Shown here in pieces: positions 9,893 to 17,880 of a DNA stretch of 64,000 nucleotides. The position numbers were made by a program, and so were the translations under genes. The stretch is from Thermococcus celericrescens (lineage in GTDB: Archaea; Methanobacteriota_B; Thermococci; Thermococcales; Thermococcaceae). Every line of letters begins with the position of its first letter. Position 1 is the first letter of the stretch. The DNA is taken from assembly GCF_001484195.1 (NCBI RefSeq), contig NZ_LLYW01000004.1, positions 1 through 64,000 of the forward strand, in the 5' to 3' direction. The notes beneath the pieces were generated by a model that saw nothing but the letters and a program-made list of their open reading frames with translations, ran no database searches and was not told where the DNA came from.

Positions 9893-10942
9893 ATGGAGAG
9901 GGTTTCTAGGTTCTTCGTTCTCCTCTTTTTTGTTCTTTTGGTTCTAAGCCCGCTCGTCTCGGCAACGCCCTACTGGTTCAAGGAAGGAATATACGCCAAG
10001 TACGTCGCCAGGGGCTGGCTGTCAATCGACCTGAACACCTCCACGGGGAACGTGACCTATTACTGTCCCAGGGTGGAGTTCACGTGGCGCGTCCTCAACG
10101 TTTCCGGCGATAGAGCCCGGGTATCGCTCCTTCTCCTCGGGTTCAACTGCACCCGGGAGGCTTACTCCACCCTCAGCCTGGAGGAGGCGACGGCCCTTCT
10201 CCGGAAGTACCAGGAGCGCTACAACTTCACGGGCGGGGGTTGCCTTGAGGTGCCCGTAGCGGGGGGCAACGTTACCGTGTGCGAGGAGAGTTACTCTGAA
10301 CGGACGGCACAGCGCTCCTTTGGCCTGATGATCACGGAGGGGGCGGGCAGGCTGTTCAACAAGTCCTACGTACCGGGGAACTTCAGCAGGGCCGGGGTTG
10401 TTGAAATCGACCTGACCACGGGAGAAATCCACGTGAACGGAACCCCCGTTGGGGGAAACTTCCTCTGGGCCGAGAATCCGGCCAACGTGACCGGACTTGA
10501 GATACTGCCCGGGCTAAAAATCGAGACGGTCAAGATGATAAACTCGACCGCGATGACATACTACGGTGACTTCAACGCCCCGGTTTATATGGCCCACACG
10601 AACATGATGGATCTAAAATTGGTTGTTGGAAAGGACGTTATCCTCTACGACGGTTCGAGCGGCCTGGCGATAGCTCTTTACACTCCCTTCAGTCCGCTGT
10701 GGAAGGCCCTCGGCGTGAGTAGTGCCATGATTCAGGACACCGAGTTTGCCGAGGAGCACGAGGATGAGATCAAGAACGGGGGCAAGATGCCTCCCTTCGG
10801 TCTCGTCCTGGCAGAGACAAACATAGACTTCACGAAGCCCGCTGAGCTTCCCAACGAGGGGCCGTCAAAGACCGCCATAGCGGCGGCGGTTGGGGTTGCA
10901 GCAATCCTCGTGGCTCTCTTCCTCTGGAGGTGGGGGCGTTGA
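9893..10942 (+). CDS. Anchored surface protein of an ABC transporter cluster
   Basis: A 349-residue protein with an N-terminal signal peptide (residues about 1-25), an extracytoplasmic region with many N-glycosylation sequons and several cysteines, and a C-terminal transmembrane helix followed by WRWGR. No known solute-binding family is recognisable. It lies first in a tightly packed run: its stop codon overlaps the start of the permease gene. The last three genes of the run also overlap each other by 4 bases. It may therefore act on the extracellular side of the ABC system. ATG 9893 follows GGGGGGAATC. Confidence 0.75.
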   Translation: MERVSRFFVLLFFVLLVLSPLVSATPYWFKEGIYAKYVARGWLSIDLNTSTGNVTYYCPRVEFTWRVLNVSGDRARVSLLLLGFNCTREAYSTLSLEEATALLRKYQERYNFTGGGCLEVPVAGGNVTVCEESYSERTAQRSFGLMITEGAGRLFNKSYVPGNFSRAGVVEIDLTTGEIHVNGTPVGGNFLWAENPANVTGLEILPGLKIETVKMINSTAMTYYGDFNAPVYMAHTNMMDLKLVVGKDVILYDGSSGLAIALYTPFSPLWKALGVSSAMIQDTEFAEEHEDEIKNGGKMPPFGLVLAETNIDFTKPAELPNEGPSKTAIAAAVGVAAILVALFLWRWGR

Positions 10943-11683
10943 AGGAAATCCGTCCGCTGGGAGCTTCGCTCCCCCCTGAACCTTGCGATGGCCTCAGGCG
11001 GTGCGGTCCTGGTGGGGCTGGTCATGAAGAGGTACTACATGACCTGGAGCGCCAGCTCCTACGGCGGGCCGTATGGGGTTGAGATGCTCGGCTCTGTTTT
11101 CAGGAACTCCTTCACCGGCGACGTCTACCTCCTCCTGGCCCTCCTCGTGCCCTTCCTCGTCACGCTGGCGGTGAGGCTCGAAAGGGACGAGGGGGTCGCG
11201 CTCTCCGTCTACTCCCTCCCGGTTTCGAGGGTTAGAATCCTCCTCGCCAAGTTGCTGGCGGCGTTCCTCCTTCTCCTCATCTTCGTCTTTTCCGTCCACC
11301 TTCTCGTGTTCACCCTCCACTTCGCGGCGACTCCGGAGGCAGTCGCCGAAGTCCTGAAGGTTCAGACAGTACCAATGGCTTTCTTCTACCTCTCTGCCCT
11401 CCTCTTCATGGTCTCCGTCGCGGCGGTGGTTGCCATAGCCTCACCCAACACTTACATCTCCATATTCGGGGGCTTCGTGCTCCTCTACCTCCCCGAGTTC
11501 GTGGGGGCGGACTGGTTCTGGCTCTTGAAGTGGAGGAATGCACTGACCAACTACAAGTGGGCCACGATATCCCTGAGCATGGATCCCGTCTTTGGCCGGG
11601 AGTTCCTCAGGGTGACCCTCCTTCCGGCGCTGGTTCTTGTGGCCATCTACCTCATCATCGGCAACTGGAGGGACGTGAGATGA
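10939..11683 (+). CDS. ABC-2 type permease, apparent single-base frameshift near the start
   Basis: Membrane subunit with six predicted hydrophobic segments, forming an ABC transporter with the ATPase at 12114. The best initiation site is TTG 10939: GGAGGTG ends seven bases upstream and the TTG overlaps the previous stop (TTGA). That frame reads LKEIR and must change by one base before residue 17 to enter the long frame, which has no upstream start and no ribosome-binding site before ATG 10988. The six-C run at 10971-10976 and the CGTCCGC at 10951-10957 are the likely places. The 745-base length fits one extra base. If the frameshift is real, translation could still begin at ATG 10988 with a product of 231 residues. 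Confidence 0.75.
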
Positions 11684-12117
11684 GGCTCCTCCGGGTTCTC
11701 CTCCTCACCCTCATGCTCGTCTCGCTCCTGAGCTTCGGCCTGCAGTCGGGCCTCGAGCCGAGCGACGTCCACTACCACAGCGCATTCGTGGCCGATAGGG
11801 GGACAACGGCGATCTACGTTTCCTCCGCATCATCCGCAAAGCTCTACGCCGTTGGCATCGGGGATTTCAGGGTGAAGGACCTCCAGACGGGCGAGGTAAT
11901 ATTCTCCGGGAGGGTTAACGGCAACGGGGCCTTTTCCCTCATCTTCCCCCACCCCGGCTACTACGAGTTCAGCGGGAACTCCAGCCAGGGAATAACGATA
12001 ACCGTTACGCCCGTTGACGTCGGATTCCCAGGGGAGCAGAAGACGGCCCACCTGTGGGCGACGGCGCTCTTTGGTGTCTTCCTGGCAGTAACTCTCATCG
12101 GGGGTGGCAGGAGATGA
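11680..12117 (+). CDS. Small membrane/extracytoplasmic protein of the ABC cluster
   Basis: The 145-residue product begins with a signal-anchor (RLLR followed by hydrophobic residues), continues as a beta-rich extracytoplasmic segment of about 90 residues, and ends in a hydrophobic helix with GGRR. Its ATG overlaps the permease stop (ATGA) and its own stop overlaps the ATPase start. It is therefore translationally coupled to both and probably an accessory subunit of the transporter. I do not recognise the family. Confidence 0.75.
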   Translation: MRLLRVLLLTLMLVSLLSFGLQSGLEPSDVHYHSAFVADRGTTAIYVSSASSAKLYAVGIGDFRVKDLQTGEVIFSGRVNGNGAFSLIFPHPGYYEFSGNSSQGITITVTPVDVGFPGEQKTAHLWATALFGVFLAVTLIGGGRR

Positions 12118-12806
12118 TAATCAAGGCGGAGAACCTTCACAAGTACTTCGGGCCGATAAAGGCCCTGCAGGGAGTTACGGTTGAGGTTCCCGAAGGCTTA
12201 ACCCTCGTCCTCGGCCCCAACGGCGGCGGAAAGAGCACCTTCATGAAGGTTGCCCTCGGCCTCTACAAACCCACCAAAGGAAGCGTGAGGCTCCTCGGAA
12301 AAGACCCCTGGAAAAGTCCCGAGGCGAGGAAGAGCGTTGGCGTCGCCTTTGACCCCGGCAGGTTTCCAAAGCTGACCACGGGGAGGGAGTGGCTGGAGTT
12401 CATAGCGAGGGGAAGGGGAGCCGGGGACGAAGACGTTGAGAAGGCCGCCGGGCTGTTCGGCATCGAGGACGCCCTCGACAGGAGAATAGAGGGCTACTCC
12501 TCCGGAATGCTGAAGAGGCTTTCCCTCGCACAGGCATTCGTGGGTGAGCCTGAGGTGATCTTCCTCGATGAACCGCTGGCCAACGTGGACTTCGAGAGCG
12601 TCGCAGAAATAGTGGAAATAATCAAGAAGTGGAAGGCCGGGGGCAGGAGCTTCATCATCATAAGCCACATATGGGAGCCTTTCGAGAACATCGCCGACTT
12701 CGGGGTCGTCATAAGCGGCGGGAAGGTCTACCTGGCGGGGCCTTTTGCGGAGATTAAGGGGGAAGTTGAAGCCATGTTCCGCCCCCCAGCATTGGATAAC
12801 GAATGA
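12114..12806 (+). CDS. ABC transporter ATP-binding subunit
   Basis: A 230-residue ATPase with Walker A GPNGGGKST, ABC signature YSSGMLKR, Walker B VIFLDEP and the switch histidine in IISH. The sequence resembles ATPases of ABC-2 exporters (CcmA/NatA type). ATG 12114 overlaps the stop of the upstream gene, completing a coupled set with 9893, 10939 and 11680. The substrate is not evident; export of, or immunity to, the small secreted protein encoded at 9454 is one possibility. A T-rich stretch after the stop (12813-12822) may end the transcript. Confidence 0.92.
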   Translation: MIIKAENLHKYFGPIKALQGVTVEVPEGLTLVLGPNGGGKSTFMKVALGLYKPTKGSVRLLGKDPWKSPEARKSVGVAFDPGRFPKLTTGREWLEFIARGRGAGDEDVEKAAGLFGIEDALDRRIEGYSSGMLKRLSLAQAFVGEPEVIFLDEPLANVDFESVAEIVEIIKKWKAGGRSFIIISHIWEPFENIADFGVVISGGKVYLAGPFAEIKGEVEAMFRPPALDNE

Positions 12807-12821
12807 GTGGGTTTGGCTTTT

Positions 12822-13169
12822 TTATCCTCCAAACTCCCCGTTCACCGCTATCCAGCCAACGTAGATTAGAAAGGCAATCACGCCGTACTCGATCAATGCC
12901 GCTGCCCCTCTCCGGTCCCCGGCCCTGAGCTTCTCCGTCAGAACCTCCGTCCCGGCGTAGGTGTGGAGGAGCAGGAGGAAGACGAAGCCAAGTTTAACAA
13001 ATCTGCTCAGGTGTATCGCCTGGGAGCGGGAAAATGTGAGAAGGCCAAGGGATGCAGTTCTTGCCGCCTCGCTCGTCAGCCCGTAGCCGCTTATGGCCAT
13101 CAGGCCAGCAAGAAGGAGGAGCGGAAGGGAGGTCCACTCCACTATCGCCAGGGCAGTCTTCGGCCTCAC
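12822..13169 (-). CDS. Small membrane protein, likely partner of the molybdopterin-domain oxidoreductase
   Basis: A 115-residue protein with about four hydrophobic helices. Histidines occur at two membrane-proximal places (AIHLS and LLHTY), a pattern compatible with haem b binding in a small cytochrome b-like subunit. It starts at GTG 13169 after a strong GGAGGTGAG and lies 4 bases downstream of the molybdopterin-domain gene. This organisation recalls bacterial MsrP/MsrQ, where a membrane haem protein feeds electrons to a periplasmic molybdoenzyme. The haem role is inferred, and the protein is much shorter than MsrQ. Confidence 0.7.
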   Translation of the reverse strand: MRPKTALAIVEWTSLPLLLLAGLMAISGYGLTSEAARTASLGLLTFSRSQAIHLSRFVKLGFVFLLLLHTYAGTEVLTEKLRAGDRRGAAALIEYGVIAFLIYVGWIAVNGEFGG

Positions 13170-13173
13170 CGGC

Positions 13174-13746
13174 TCACCTCCCCGGGGTGGATTCGTCAGG
13201 GATTATGGCGTCGTCCGGGTAGCCGGCGCTCTCCCAGGTGCCCTTGAAGTCGTAGCCGACGGGTTCTATGGCGGTTATGTACTTTATCCACTTGTAGCCC
13301 CACCTGCCCGGGACGACGAGCCTCGGCGTTATCGGCTCCCCGTTGAGGGCGTAGGCCACTATGATATCCTCGTCTTTCATCACCGTCGCGAGGTACAGGT
13401 CGGTTGTGTAGCCGTCACTCGCGTAGAGGGCCACCTTGTAGGCGTCCCCCCTGATCCCTGCCCTCTCTAGGAGAACCCTCAGCGGAACGCCTGTCCACGT
13501 GCCGTTCTTCCTCGGCCTGTTCGGGCTGTCCACGCAGTAGAGAACCACCGTGACGTTCCTCGACGGAAGGCTCGCGAGGCCGTCATACGTGATGCTGTAG
13601 GGCCTCTCAACCAGTCCCCTGACCTGGATTACTCCCCGCTCCGTGGAGAACTCCCGGCTCGCGGTGCTCCCCCCGTCCCTTCTGATGAAGTGCGTGCCGC
13701 CCACGAGGAGAATGATTACAATGAGTGCGAAAATGCCCTTTCTCAT
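13174..13746 (-). CDS. Oxidoreductase molybdopterin-binding domain protein (sulfite oxidase/MsrP-like)
   Basis: A 190-residue protein with an N-terminal signal/anchor helix followed by a compact SUOX-type molybdopterin-binding domain. The expected molybdenum-ligating cysteine is visible in LYCVDSPN, followed by WTGVPL and later GYTTDL and WGYKW, all typical of this fold. It should act outside the cytoplasmic membrane. The substrate is unknown; sulfite or an S- or N-oxide such as methionine sulfoxide are candidates. It is much shorter than full sulfite oxidases because it lacks the dimerisation domain. ATG 13746 follows GTGATG. Confidence 0.85.
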   Translation of the reverse strand: MRKGIFALIVIILLVGGTHFIRRDGGSTASREFSTERGVIQVRGLVERPYSITYDGLASLPSRNVTVVLYCVDSPNRPRKNGTWTGVPLRVLLERAGIRGDAYKVALYASDGYTTDLYLATVMKDEDIIVAYALNGEPITPRLVVPGRWGYKWIKYITAIEPVGYDFKGTWESAGYPDDAIIPDESTPGR

Positions 13747-13830
13747 GACATCACAACCAAAACTCTTTCCTGGAGACCCCTCTAGGGGAGAATATAAAAG
13801 GGTTCGTGGGCAGATGTGGGTAAAAAGAAA

Positions 13831-14358
13831 TCAGGCCTTCTTCAGCACCACGAATTCCCTGTAATCCATGACCTTGACGAAGCCCTTTCTCATATAATAT
13901 GAATAAGCCTCAAGCTCCGGGAAGGTTATCACGTACGCTTCCCTGCCGAGCTCCTTGAGGCGTTGGATCGCAAACTCCAGCAGCTGGGAGCCGTAGCCCC
14001 TGCCCTTGTACGCCGGATCGACCATGAAGAACTCGATGAGCCCGGTTTTCTCCCCCTTTATCTCCTCCGGCACCCACCAGACGTCCTTGCCTTCGAGGTT
14101 GTAGACGAGGGCAACCGTTCCGGCTATTTTTCCTTCATCGTCCCTTAGAACGTAGAGCTCATCGAACTCCTTTCCGAGGCGGAACTCAAGGAACGGTTCG
14201 TAAACCCTTCTGAAGCCCTCAAAATCGTCAGTTGAGGGCTTGTTCTCCACCCACTCCAGCGCCGGGTATGCGCCTCCAGTCCCCTGGTAAACCCTGAAGA
14301 CGAAGTGAACGAGTTCCCCTTTAAGACCCAATGGATTGTCAGCCTTCTCAATCATCAT
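13831..14358 (-). CDS. GNAT family N-acetyltransferase
   Basis: A 175-residue acetyltransferase with the acetyl-CoA binding motif A visible as VDPAYKGRGYGSQLLEFA (Q/R-x-x-G-x-G/A type) and a C-terminal Y-rich motif (YYMRKGF). The substrate is unknown. Two adjacent ATG codons at 14358 and 14355 follow GGTGGACAGG. It is divergent from the ferritin-like gene at 14414, with a shared 55-base promoter region. Confidence 0.88.
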   Translation of the reverse strand: MMIEKADNPLGLKGELVHFVFRVYQGTGGAYPALEWVENKPSTDDFEGFRRVYEPFLEFRLGKEFDELYVLRDDEGKIAGTVALVYNLEGKDVWWVPEEIKGEKTGLIEFFMVDPAYKGRGYGSQLLEFAIQRLKELGREAYVITFPELEAYSYYMRKGFVKVMDYREFVVLKKA

Positions 14359-14413
14359 ACCTGTCCACCATAAGGTTATTAGGATTGGAGACCTAAAATG
14401 TTTTGGTGATAGC

Positions 14414-14893
14414 ATGAACGAACTCGAGGCTCTGGCCTTGGCCCTTGAAGTTGAGAAGGCCGGGTTGAAGTTTTACATAAGGCTCGCAAAAAAGGACGGC
14501 GATGAGAGGGCCAGGAAGATGTTTCTGTTTCTGGCAAACGAGGAAGCGGGCCACTGGGAGCTATTCGAGGAAAAGTTCGTCGAGAAGCTCATAGAGGAGT
14601 GCGAGCTCCCCGCGGTTGACAGGGCCGCCCTTGAGAACCTCCTCGTGAGAGCAGACGAAAGAAAGCTGAGTGAAGTGGACGCCGTGAAGATAGGGATGGA
14701 GCAGGAAAAGAAGACGTGGAAGTTCTACGAGAAGGCCGCGAGGGAAGCAAAACATGAGGACGTCAAGCGCGTGTTTGAGGAGCTGGCAAAAGTTGAGAAG
14801 GGCCACTACGAGCTGCTCAAGGCCCAGTACGACTCGGTGATGAAGACCGGCATCTGGATGGACTACCAGGACTTCAGCCTTGAGGTTGATTGA
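14414..14893 (+). CDS. Ferritin-like (rubrerythrin-related) di-iron protein
   Basis: A 159-residue four-helix protein of the ferritin-like superfamily. Ligand motifs are visible as EVEKAGLKFY, NEEAGHWEL, MEQEKKTWKFY and KVEKGHYEL, which together give two E-x2-H pairs for a di-iron site. No rubredoxin or signal sequence is present. It begins at ATG 14414 after GGTGAT and is followed after 9 bases by the encapsulated-ferritin-like gene, so the two are probably co-transcribed. Likely role is peroxide reduction or iron sequestration (inferred from the family and setting). Confidence 0.85.
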   Translation: MNELEALALALEVEKAGLKFYIRLAKKDGDERARKMFLFLANEEAGHWELFEEKFVEKLIEECELPAVDRAALENLLVRADERKLSEVDAVKIGMEQEKKTWKFYEKAAREAKHEDVKRVFEELAKVEKGHYELLKAQYDSVMKTGIWMDYQDFSLEVD

Positions 14894-14902
14894 GGTGATA
14901 AC

Positions 14903-15205
14903 ATGCTTGCTGAAAAGCCATTTTTGGTGAACCGGGAGAAGCCCCTCTCAAAGAGGGAAATTGCCCAGGCGCTCCGCTGGGCCATCGAGGCCGAGCTCGA
15001 TGCCATAAGCTTCTATGAACAGCTGGCTGAGCTTATAGAGGACGAGAGGATAAAGCACATCTTCTACGACGTTGCCAACGAGGAGAAGGAGCACGTTGGG
15101 GAGTTTCTGGCGGCGCTCCTCGAAATCGACCCTGAGCTGGGGAAGTATATGAAGGAAGGCTTTGAGGAGGTCGAGGAAGAGACCGGCATAAAGGTCGAAC
15201 TGTGA
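14903..15205 (+). CDS. Encapsulated-ferritin-like protein (stand-alone EncFtn domain)
   Basis: A 100-residue protein that resembles the N-terminal ferritin-like part of the P. furiosus encapsulin fusion protein (from memory of that sequence) and the EncFtn family. Putative di-iron ligands are E31 in AELDA and E61-x2-H64 in NEEKEH. The two-helix monomer requires dimerisation to build the iron site. EncFtn proteins oxidise Fe(II) and normally work inside an encapsulin shell. No encapsulin shell gene is adjacent or elsewhere in the window, and the frame stops at residue 100 instead of continuing into a shell domain. ATG 14903 follows GAGGTGAT. Confidence 0.8.
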   Translation: MLAEKPFLVNREKPLSKREIAQALRWAIEAELDAISFYEQLAELIEDERIKHIFYDVANEEKEHVGEFLAALLEIDPELGKYMKEGFEEVEEETGIKVEL

Positions 15206-15331
15206 CCTTTTCCTTCCTCTTTTCTGTCGCTTCCCTTCGACTCTCGTGCACTAAACAGTATGTTGATGCACTGTTACGCTAAATAAAAAACGTTATTAAG
15301 GTTCGATGTTCATATAGTTCTGGTGATGTGC

Positions 15332-15775
15332 ATGAGTGAACCACTTGTTAAGAGGGCCTATGAGACCGAGAAGAAGGCCGCCGCGAGCTACACCGATGGT
15401 CTCGGCCTCATAAGGGGACAGGGTCTGAGGTACACCAAGGTTGAGGAAGTCGTTGGCAGGATAGCCGTCGACACGATAATCCACAAGCACCTGATGAAGG
15501 CCATTCTCGATGCCCAGAAGGAGCTGGAGAAGCTCGCCGGCGAGGGGCCGATATCCGAGGTCAAGGACGTCGAACTCGCGCCGGAGCAGAGGGCTCTCGT
15601 TAAGCGCTTCGCCGAGATGCATCTGGACATCGAGAAGGACATGATAGAGACCTATCAGAAGATGGCAGAGAAGATGACTCATCCTCTGTTTAAGAGCCTC
15701 GCTGAGGCCCTTGTCGAAAACGAGCGGGAGCACCACAGGATTCTGGCGGAGCTGATAATAAAATATAAGGAGTAA
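15332..15775 (+). CDS. Ferritin-like superfamily protein
   Basis: A 147-residue helical protein with ferritin-like spacing of ligands: E and H residues in HLDIEKDM and ENEREHHRI, and a histidine pair in IIHKHLM in the first half. It is more divergent than its neighbours, so iron binding is less certain. ATG 15332 is chosen because GGTGAT ends four bases upstream; GTG 15323 and ATG 15326 overlap that site. About 126 noncoding bases precede it, with an A+T-rich promoter-like stretch at 15282-15300. Confidence 0.75.
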   Translation: MSEPLVKRAYETEKKAAASYTDGLGLIRGQGLRYTKVEEVVGRIAVDTIIHKHLMKAILDAQKELEKLAGEGPISEVKDVELAPEQRALVKRFAEMHLDIEKDMIETYQKMAEKMTHPLFKSLAEALVENEREHHRILAELIIKYKE

Positions 15776-15852
15776 GCCAGAGGATCCGAGTAGTACCATG
15801 TGCTTCTTAATCTCTCTTTGTGTTGACCTGTTCAAAAAAATGAAAAACCAAA

Positions 15853-16377
15853 TTACGGCCCGACGTGCATCATCTGGCTGTACATCTCCCAGTCGAGAAG
15901 GAGCTCGTACTCGGCCTTCAGTGTGTAGTAGTGGCCCATCTCCATGTCGCCGAGGTAGCGCATCAGCCTCTTTTTGTCATCAGTATCGACAAGGTTCTCG
16001 ATTTCGGCGTAGAATTTGGCCGCTATATCCTCCGCTCTAATGGCCCAGCGAATAAGCTCCAGGATATCCTCCGCACCATGGAGCTCCCTCGCCACAGGCT
16101 GGAGCTCGGGCCCTATGTGTTCCTCCGGATAGATAACCTCCTTCCCTGGAAACATTGACTCGTACATCTTCCTGAGCAGCGCCTCGTGCTTGCCCTCCTC
16201 CCCGGCGAGCCACACTATCTTGTCCTTTAGAGCTTGGATCTCTATCCTCTCGGCGAGGCTCTCATAGAACTTTCTCGCCCCGACTTCCGCCTTGATGGCC
16301 ATTCCAAGGAGCTCCTCCAGTGGGAAGTCTCGGATCTTCTCAACGGGAAGGCCCTCTTCAAGCTCGGGAGGAACCAT
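15853..16377 (-). CDS. Ferritin-like (rubrerythrin-related) di-iron protein
   Basis: A 174-residue four-helix ferritin-like protein with visible ligand segments KAEVGARKFYE, GEEGKHEAL, RAEDIAAKFY and DMEMGHYYT. It is close in layout to the proteins at 8777 and 20183. ATG 16377 is preceded by GGAGGGATAAAA, which overlaps the end of the DUF59 gene at 16380, so it is the last gene of a three-gene minus-strand operon (17087 to 15853). The pairing with two DUF59 proteins suggests a role connected to iron-sulfur or iron supply; this is inference. Confidence 0.85.
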   Translation of the reverse strand: MVPPELEEGLPVEKIRDFPLEELLGMAIKAEVGARKFYESLAERIEIQALKDKIVWLAGEEGKHEALLRKMYESMFPGKEVIYPEEHIGPELQPVARELHGAEDILELIRWAIRAEDIAAKFYAEIENLVDTDDKKRLMRYLGDMEMGHYYTLKAEYELLLDWEMYSQMMHVGP

Positions 16378-16379
16378 TT

Positions 16380-16724
16380 TTATCCCTCCTCCATCAGCAG
16401 TCCAAGTTCATTGTAGACCTTTATCTTATTAAACCCTTCCTCCCGCAGTACCTTTATTATGTCACCTAAGATCTTTCTCTGGACGTTGATGGCTATCATC
16501 TGGCAGAAGTGGCATTTGGGCGTTGAGCGGGCCATGAGCAGAAAAACATCTGCCTCTTTCCCTTCCACGGTTATCCCGTACACCAGCCCTTCGTCCACGA
16601 TGTTGAGGCCTGCCTCTGGGCCTTTAACGCGCCTGAGAACTTCGACGACGCGCTTAACCTCGGCCGGCAGGTCTTCTCTAACTCCCTTTTTTGGCTTTCT
16701 GGAAAAAATGCCAGAGAGTCCCAA
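16380..16724 (-). CDS. DUF59/MIP18-family protein with C-x2-C motif
   Basis: A 114-residue protein of the DUF59 (MIP18/PaaD/SufT-related) family, known for roles in late iron-sulfur cluster assembly and carriage. The core reads GLNIVDEGLVYGI, the counterpart of the family's DPE-x-G-x-N-IVDLGLV motif, followed by STPKCHFCQM where cysteines replace the usual TxxGCP. A short basic N-terminus precedes the domain. It appears to start at TTG 16724, coupled to the upstream gene, whose stop lies 4 bases away. It is the middle gene of the three-gene operon with 16728 and 15853. Confidence 0.8.
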   Translation of the reverse strand: MGLSGIFSRKPKKGVREDLPAEVKRVVEVLRRVKGPEAGLNIVDEGLVYGITVEGKEADVFLLMARSTPKCHFCQMIAINVQRKILGDIIKVLREEGFNKIKVYNELGLLMEEG

Positions 16725-16727
16725 GGC

Positions 16728-17087
16728 TCAGACCCTCTCGGGGCTTATGTCCTCCGCGGTGTATCCCTTTTTGTTCTCAAACACTCCAACGGGGTTGCTC
16801 TTGAGGTCGTAGACGTAGACGTTCTGGAACTTCACGAGGGCGAAGCGCTCGATGATGTCCCCGATTATCTTCGAGTAGGCTATGGCGCTCTCACCGGTTA
16901 TGTTGTACTCCGCGTGGCTCTCGAAGTTGAGCCACACCTTCAACGCGTCGTCCGCGACTTCCAGGCCGGCAACGACGCCAGAATCCAGGATGTCTCCTCC
17001 CGTAACGGGGTCGGTTATTTTGGCGAGCTCGTCCAGAACCTCCCTGTAGTGCTCCGGCCACTCGCGGTTCGGCATGTAAACCTTCAT
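16728..17087 (-). CDS. DUF59/MIP18-like protein lacking cysteines
   Basis: A 119-residue protein similar in pattern to its downstream neighbour: ELAKITDPVTGGDILDSGVV aligns with the DUF59 core (D-P-x-x-G-x-x-I-x-x-x-G-x-V). It contains no cysteine, so it would not bind a cluster by thiolates itself. A subunit or scaffold role next to the cysteine-containing paralogue is plausible but inferred. ATG 17087 is chosen because GGTGAG ends four bases upstream; GTG 17096 overlaps that site. First gene of the operon that ends with the ferritin-like gene at 15853. Confidence 0.72.
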   Translation of the reverse strand: MKVYMPNREWPEHYREVLDELAKITDPVTGGDILDSGVVAGLEVADDALKVWLNFESHAEYNITGESAIAYSKIIGDIIERFALVKFQNVYVYDLKSNPVGVFENKKGYTAEDISPERV

Positions 17088-17120
17088 TTTTCTCACCAGT
17101 GGTGGGTTTGAAGTGTCCGG

Positions 17121-17768
17121 TTATAAGCCTTCCTGGGCGGTTATGTGTAATGTGGGATAGTTTGAGGATAATTTGAAGTATGTCACCGTGAGAACGCCGA
17201 CCCAGAGGAGCACCGCGGTAACGTATGGCAGCACTATCGTGGCCTTTAGTATCCCATAGGTATCGTTCAGAGCGTACCGGGTCCAGGAGAACAGGACGAT
17301 GAGCCATGAGGAGAGCACTAGTAGATGTCTTTGGATTCCTCTTTCAATCATCATGTGGGCGTTCATTAGGAGAAGGAGAGCCAGGAAGGGGCCGGCGTAG
17401 GCCACATCAACGGCAACTGTCGAGTAGTTCCCCGCCAGAAAGAGGCTCAAGAATGTCAGGACGCTTTGAATCATGAGCCTTCCGGTTATCCCCTTGACAC
17501 CAACGTTGGCGAGTGCATACCCGATCATCGCAGGTCCGATCAGAATAAGAGAGAGCACTGCAGTCGTCATCCCGCCGCTACCGAGAACCCCCCATGCAAA
17601 TCCCAGGGAAGTCAGAAGTCCCCCGAGTAGCATAACGGTGGGGTAGGGACTCCTCGCATCGCCCCGATGTTTTTCAATCTTGCGCAGGATCATCCAGGCA
17701 AGGAAAATACCGCAGAATATCAACATCCCAGTGGAGCTCATCACGATTTTATACCACATCTCGGACAT
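17121..17768 (-). CDS. Polytopic membrane protein of unknown function
   Basis: A protein of 215 residues (219 if GTG 17780 is the start) with about seven hydrophobic helices and a short polar loop RKIEKHRGDARS after the first. I do not recognise the family, and no catalytic or binding motif stands out. AGGTG precedes ATG 17768 with a rather long spacer, so the start is uncertain. It stands between the ferritin/DUF59 operon and the superoxide reductase block, on the same strand as both. Confidence 0.75.
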   Translation of the reverse strand: MSEMWYKIVMSSTGMLIFCGIFLAWMILRKIEKHRGDARSPYPTVMLLGGLLTSLGFAWGVLGSGGMTTAVLSLILIGPAMIGYALANVGVKGITGRLMIQSVLTFLSLFLAGNYSTVAVDVAYAGPFLALLLLMNAHMMIERGIQRHLLVLSSWLIVLFSWTRYALNDTYGILKATIVLPYVTAVLLWVGVLTVTYFKLSSNYPTLHITAQEGL

Positions 17769-17880
17769 CTTTCTCAGCACCTTAAACAGTTCAAACGAAA
17801 GAATTTAGTACGTCACCATAAATAAACCTTCCGGCCGGTTCGCGGTGAATCACTAAAAAAGAGGGGTTGGGGCGGGGAAA

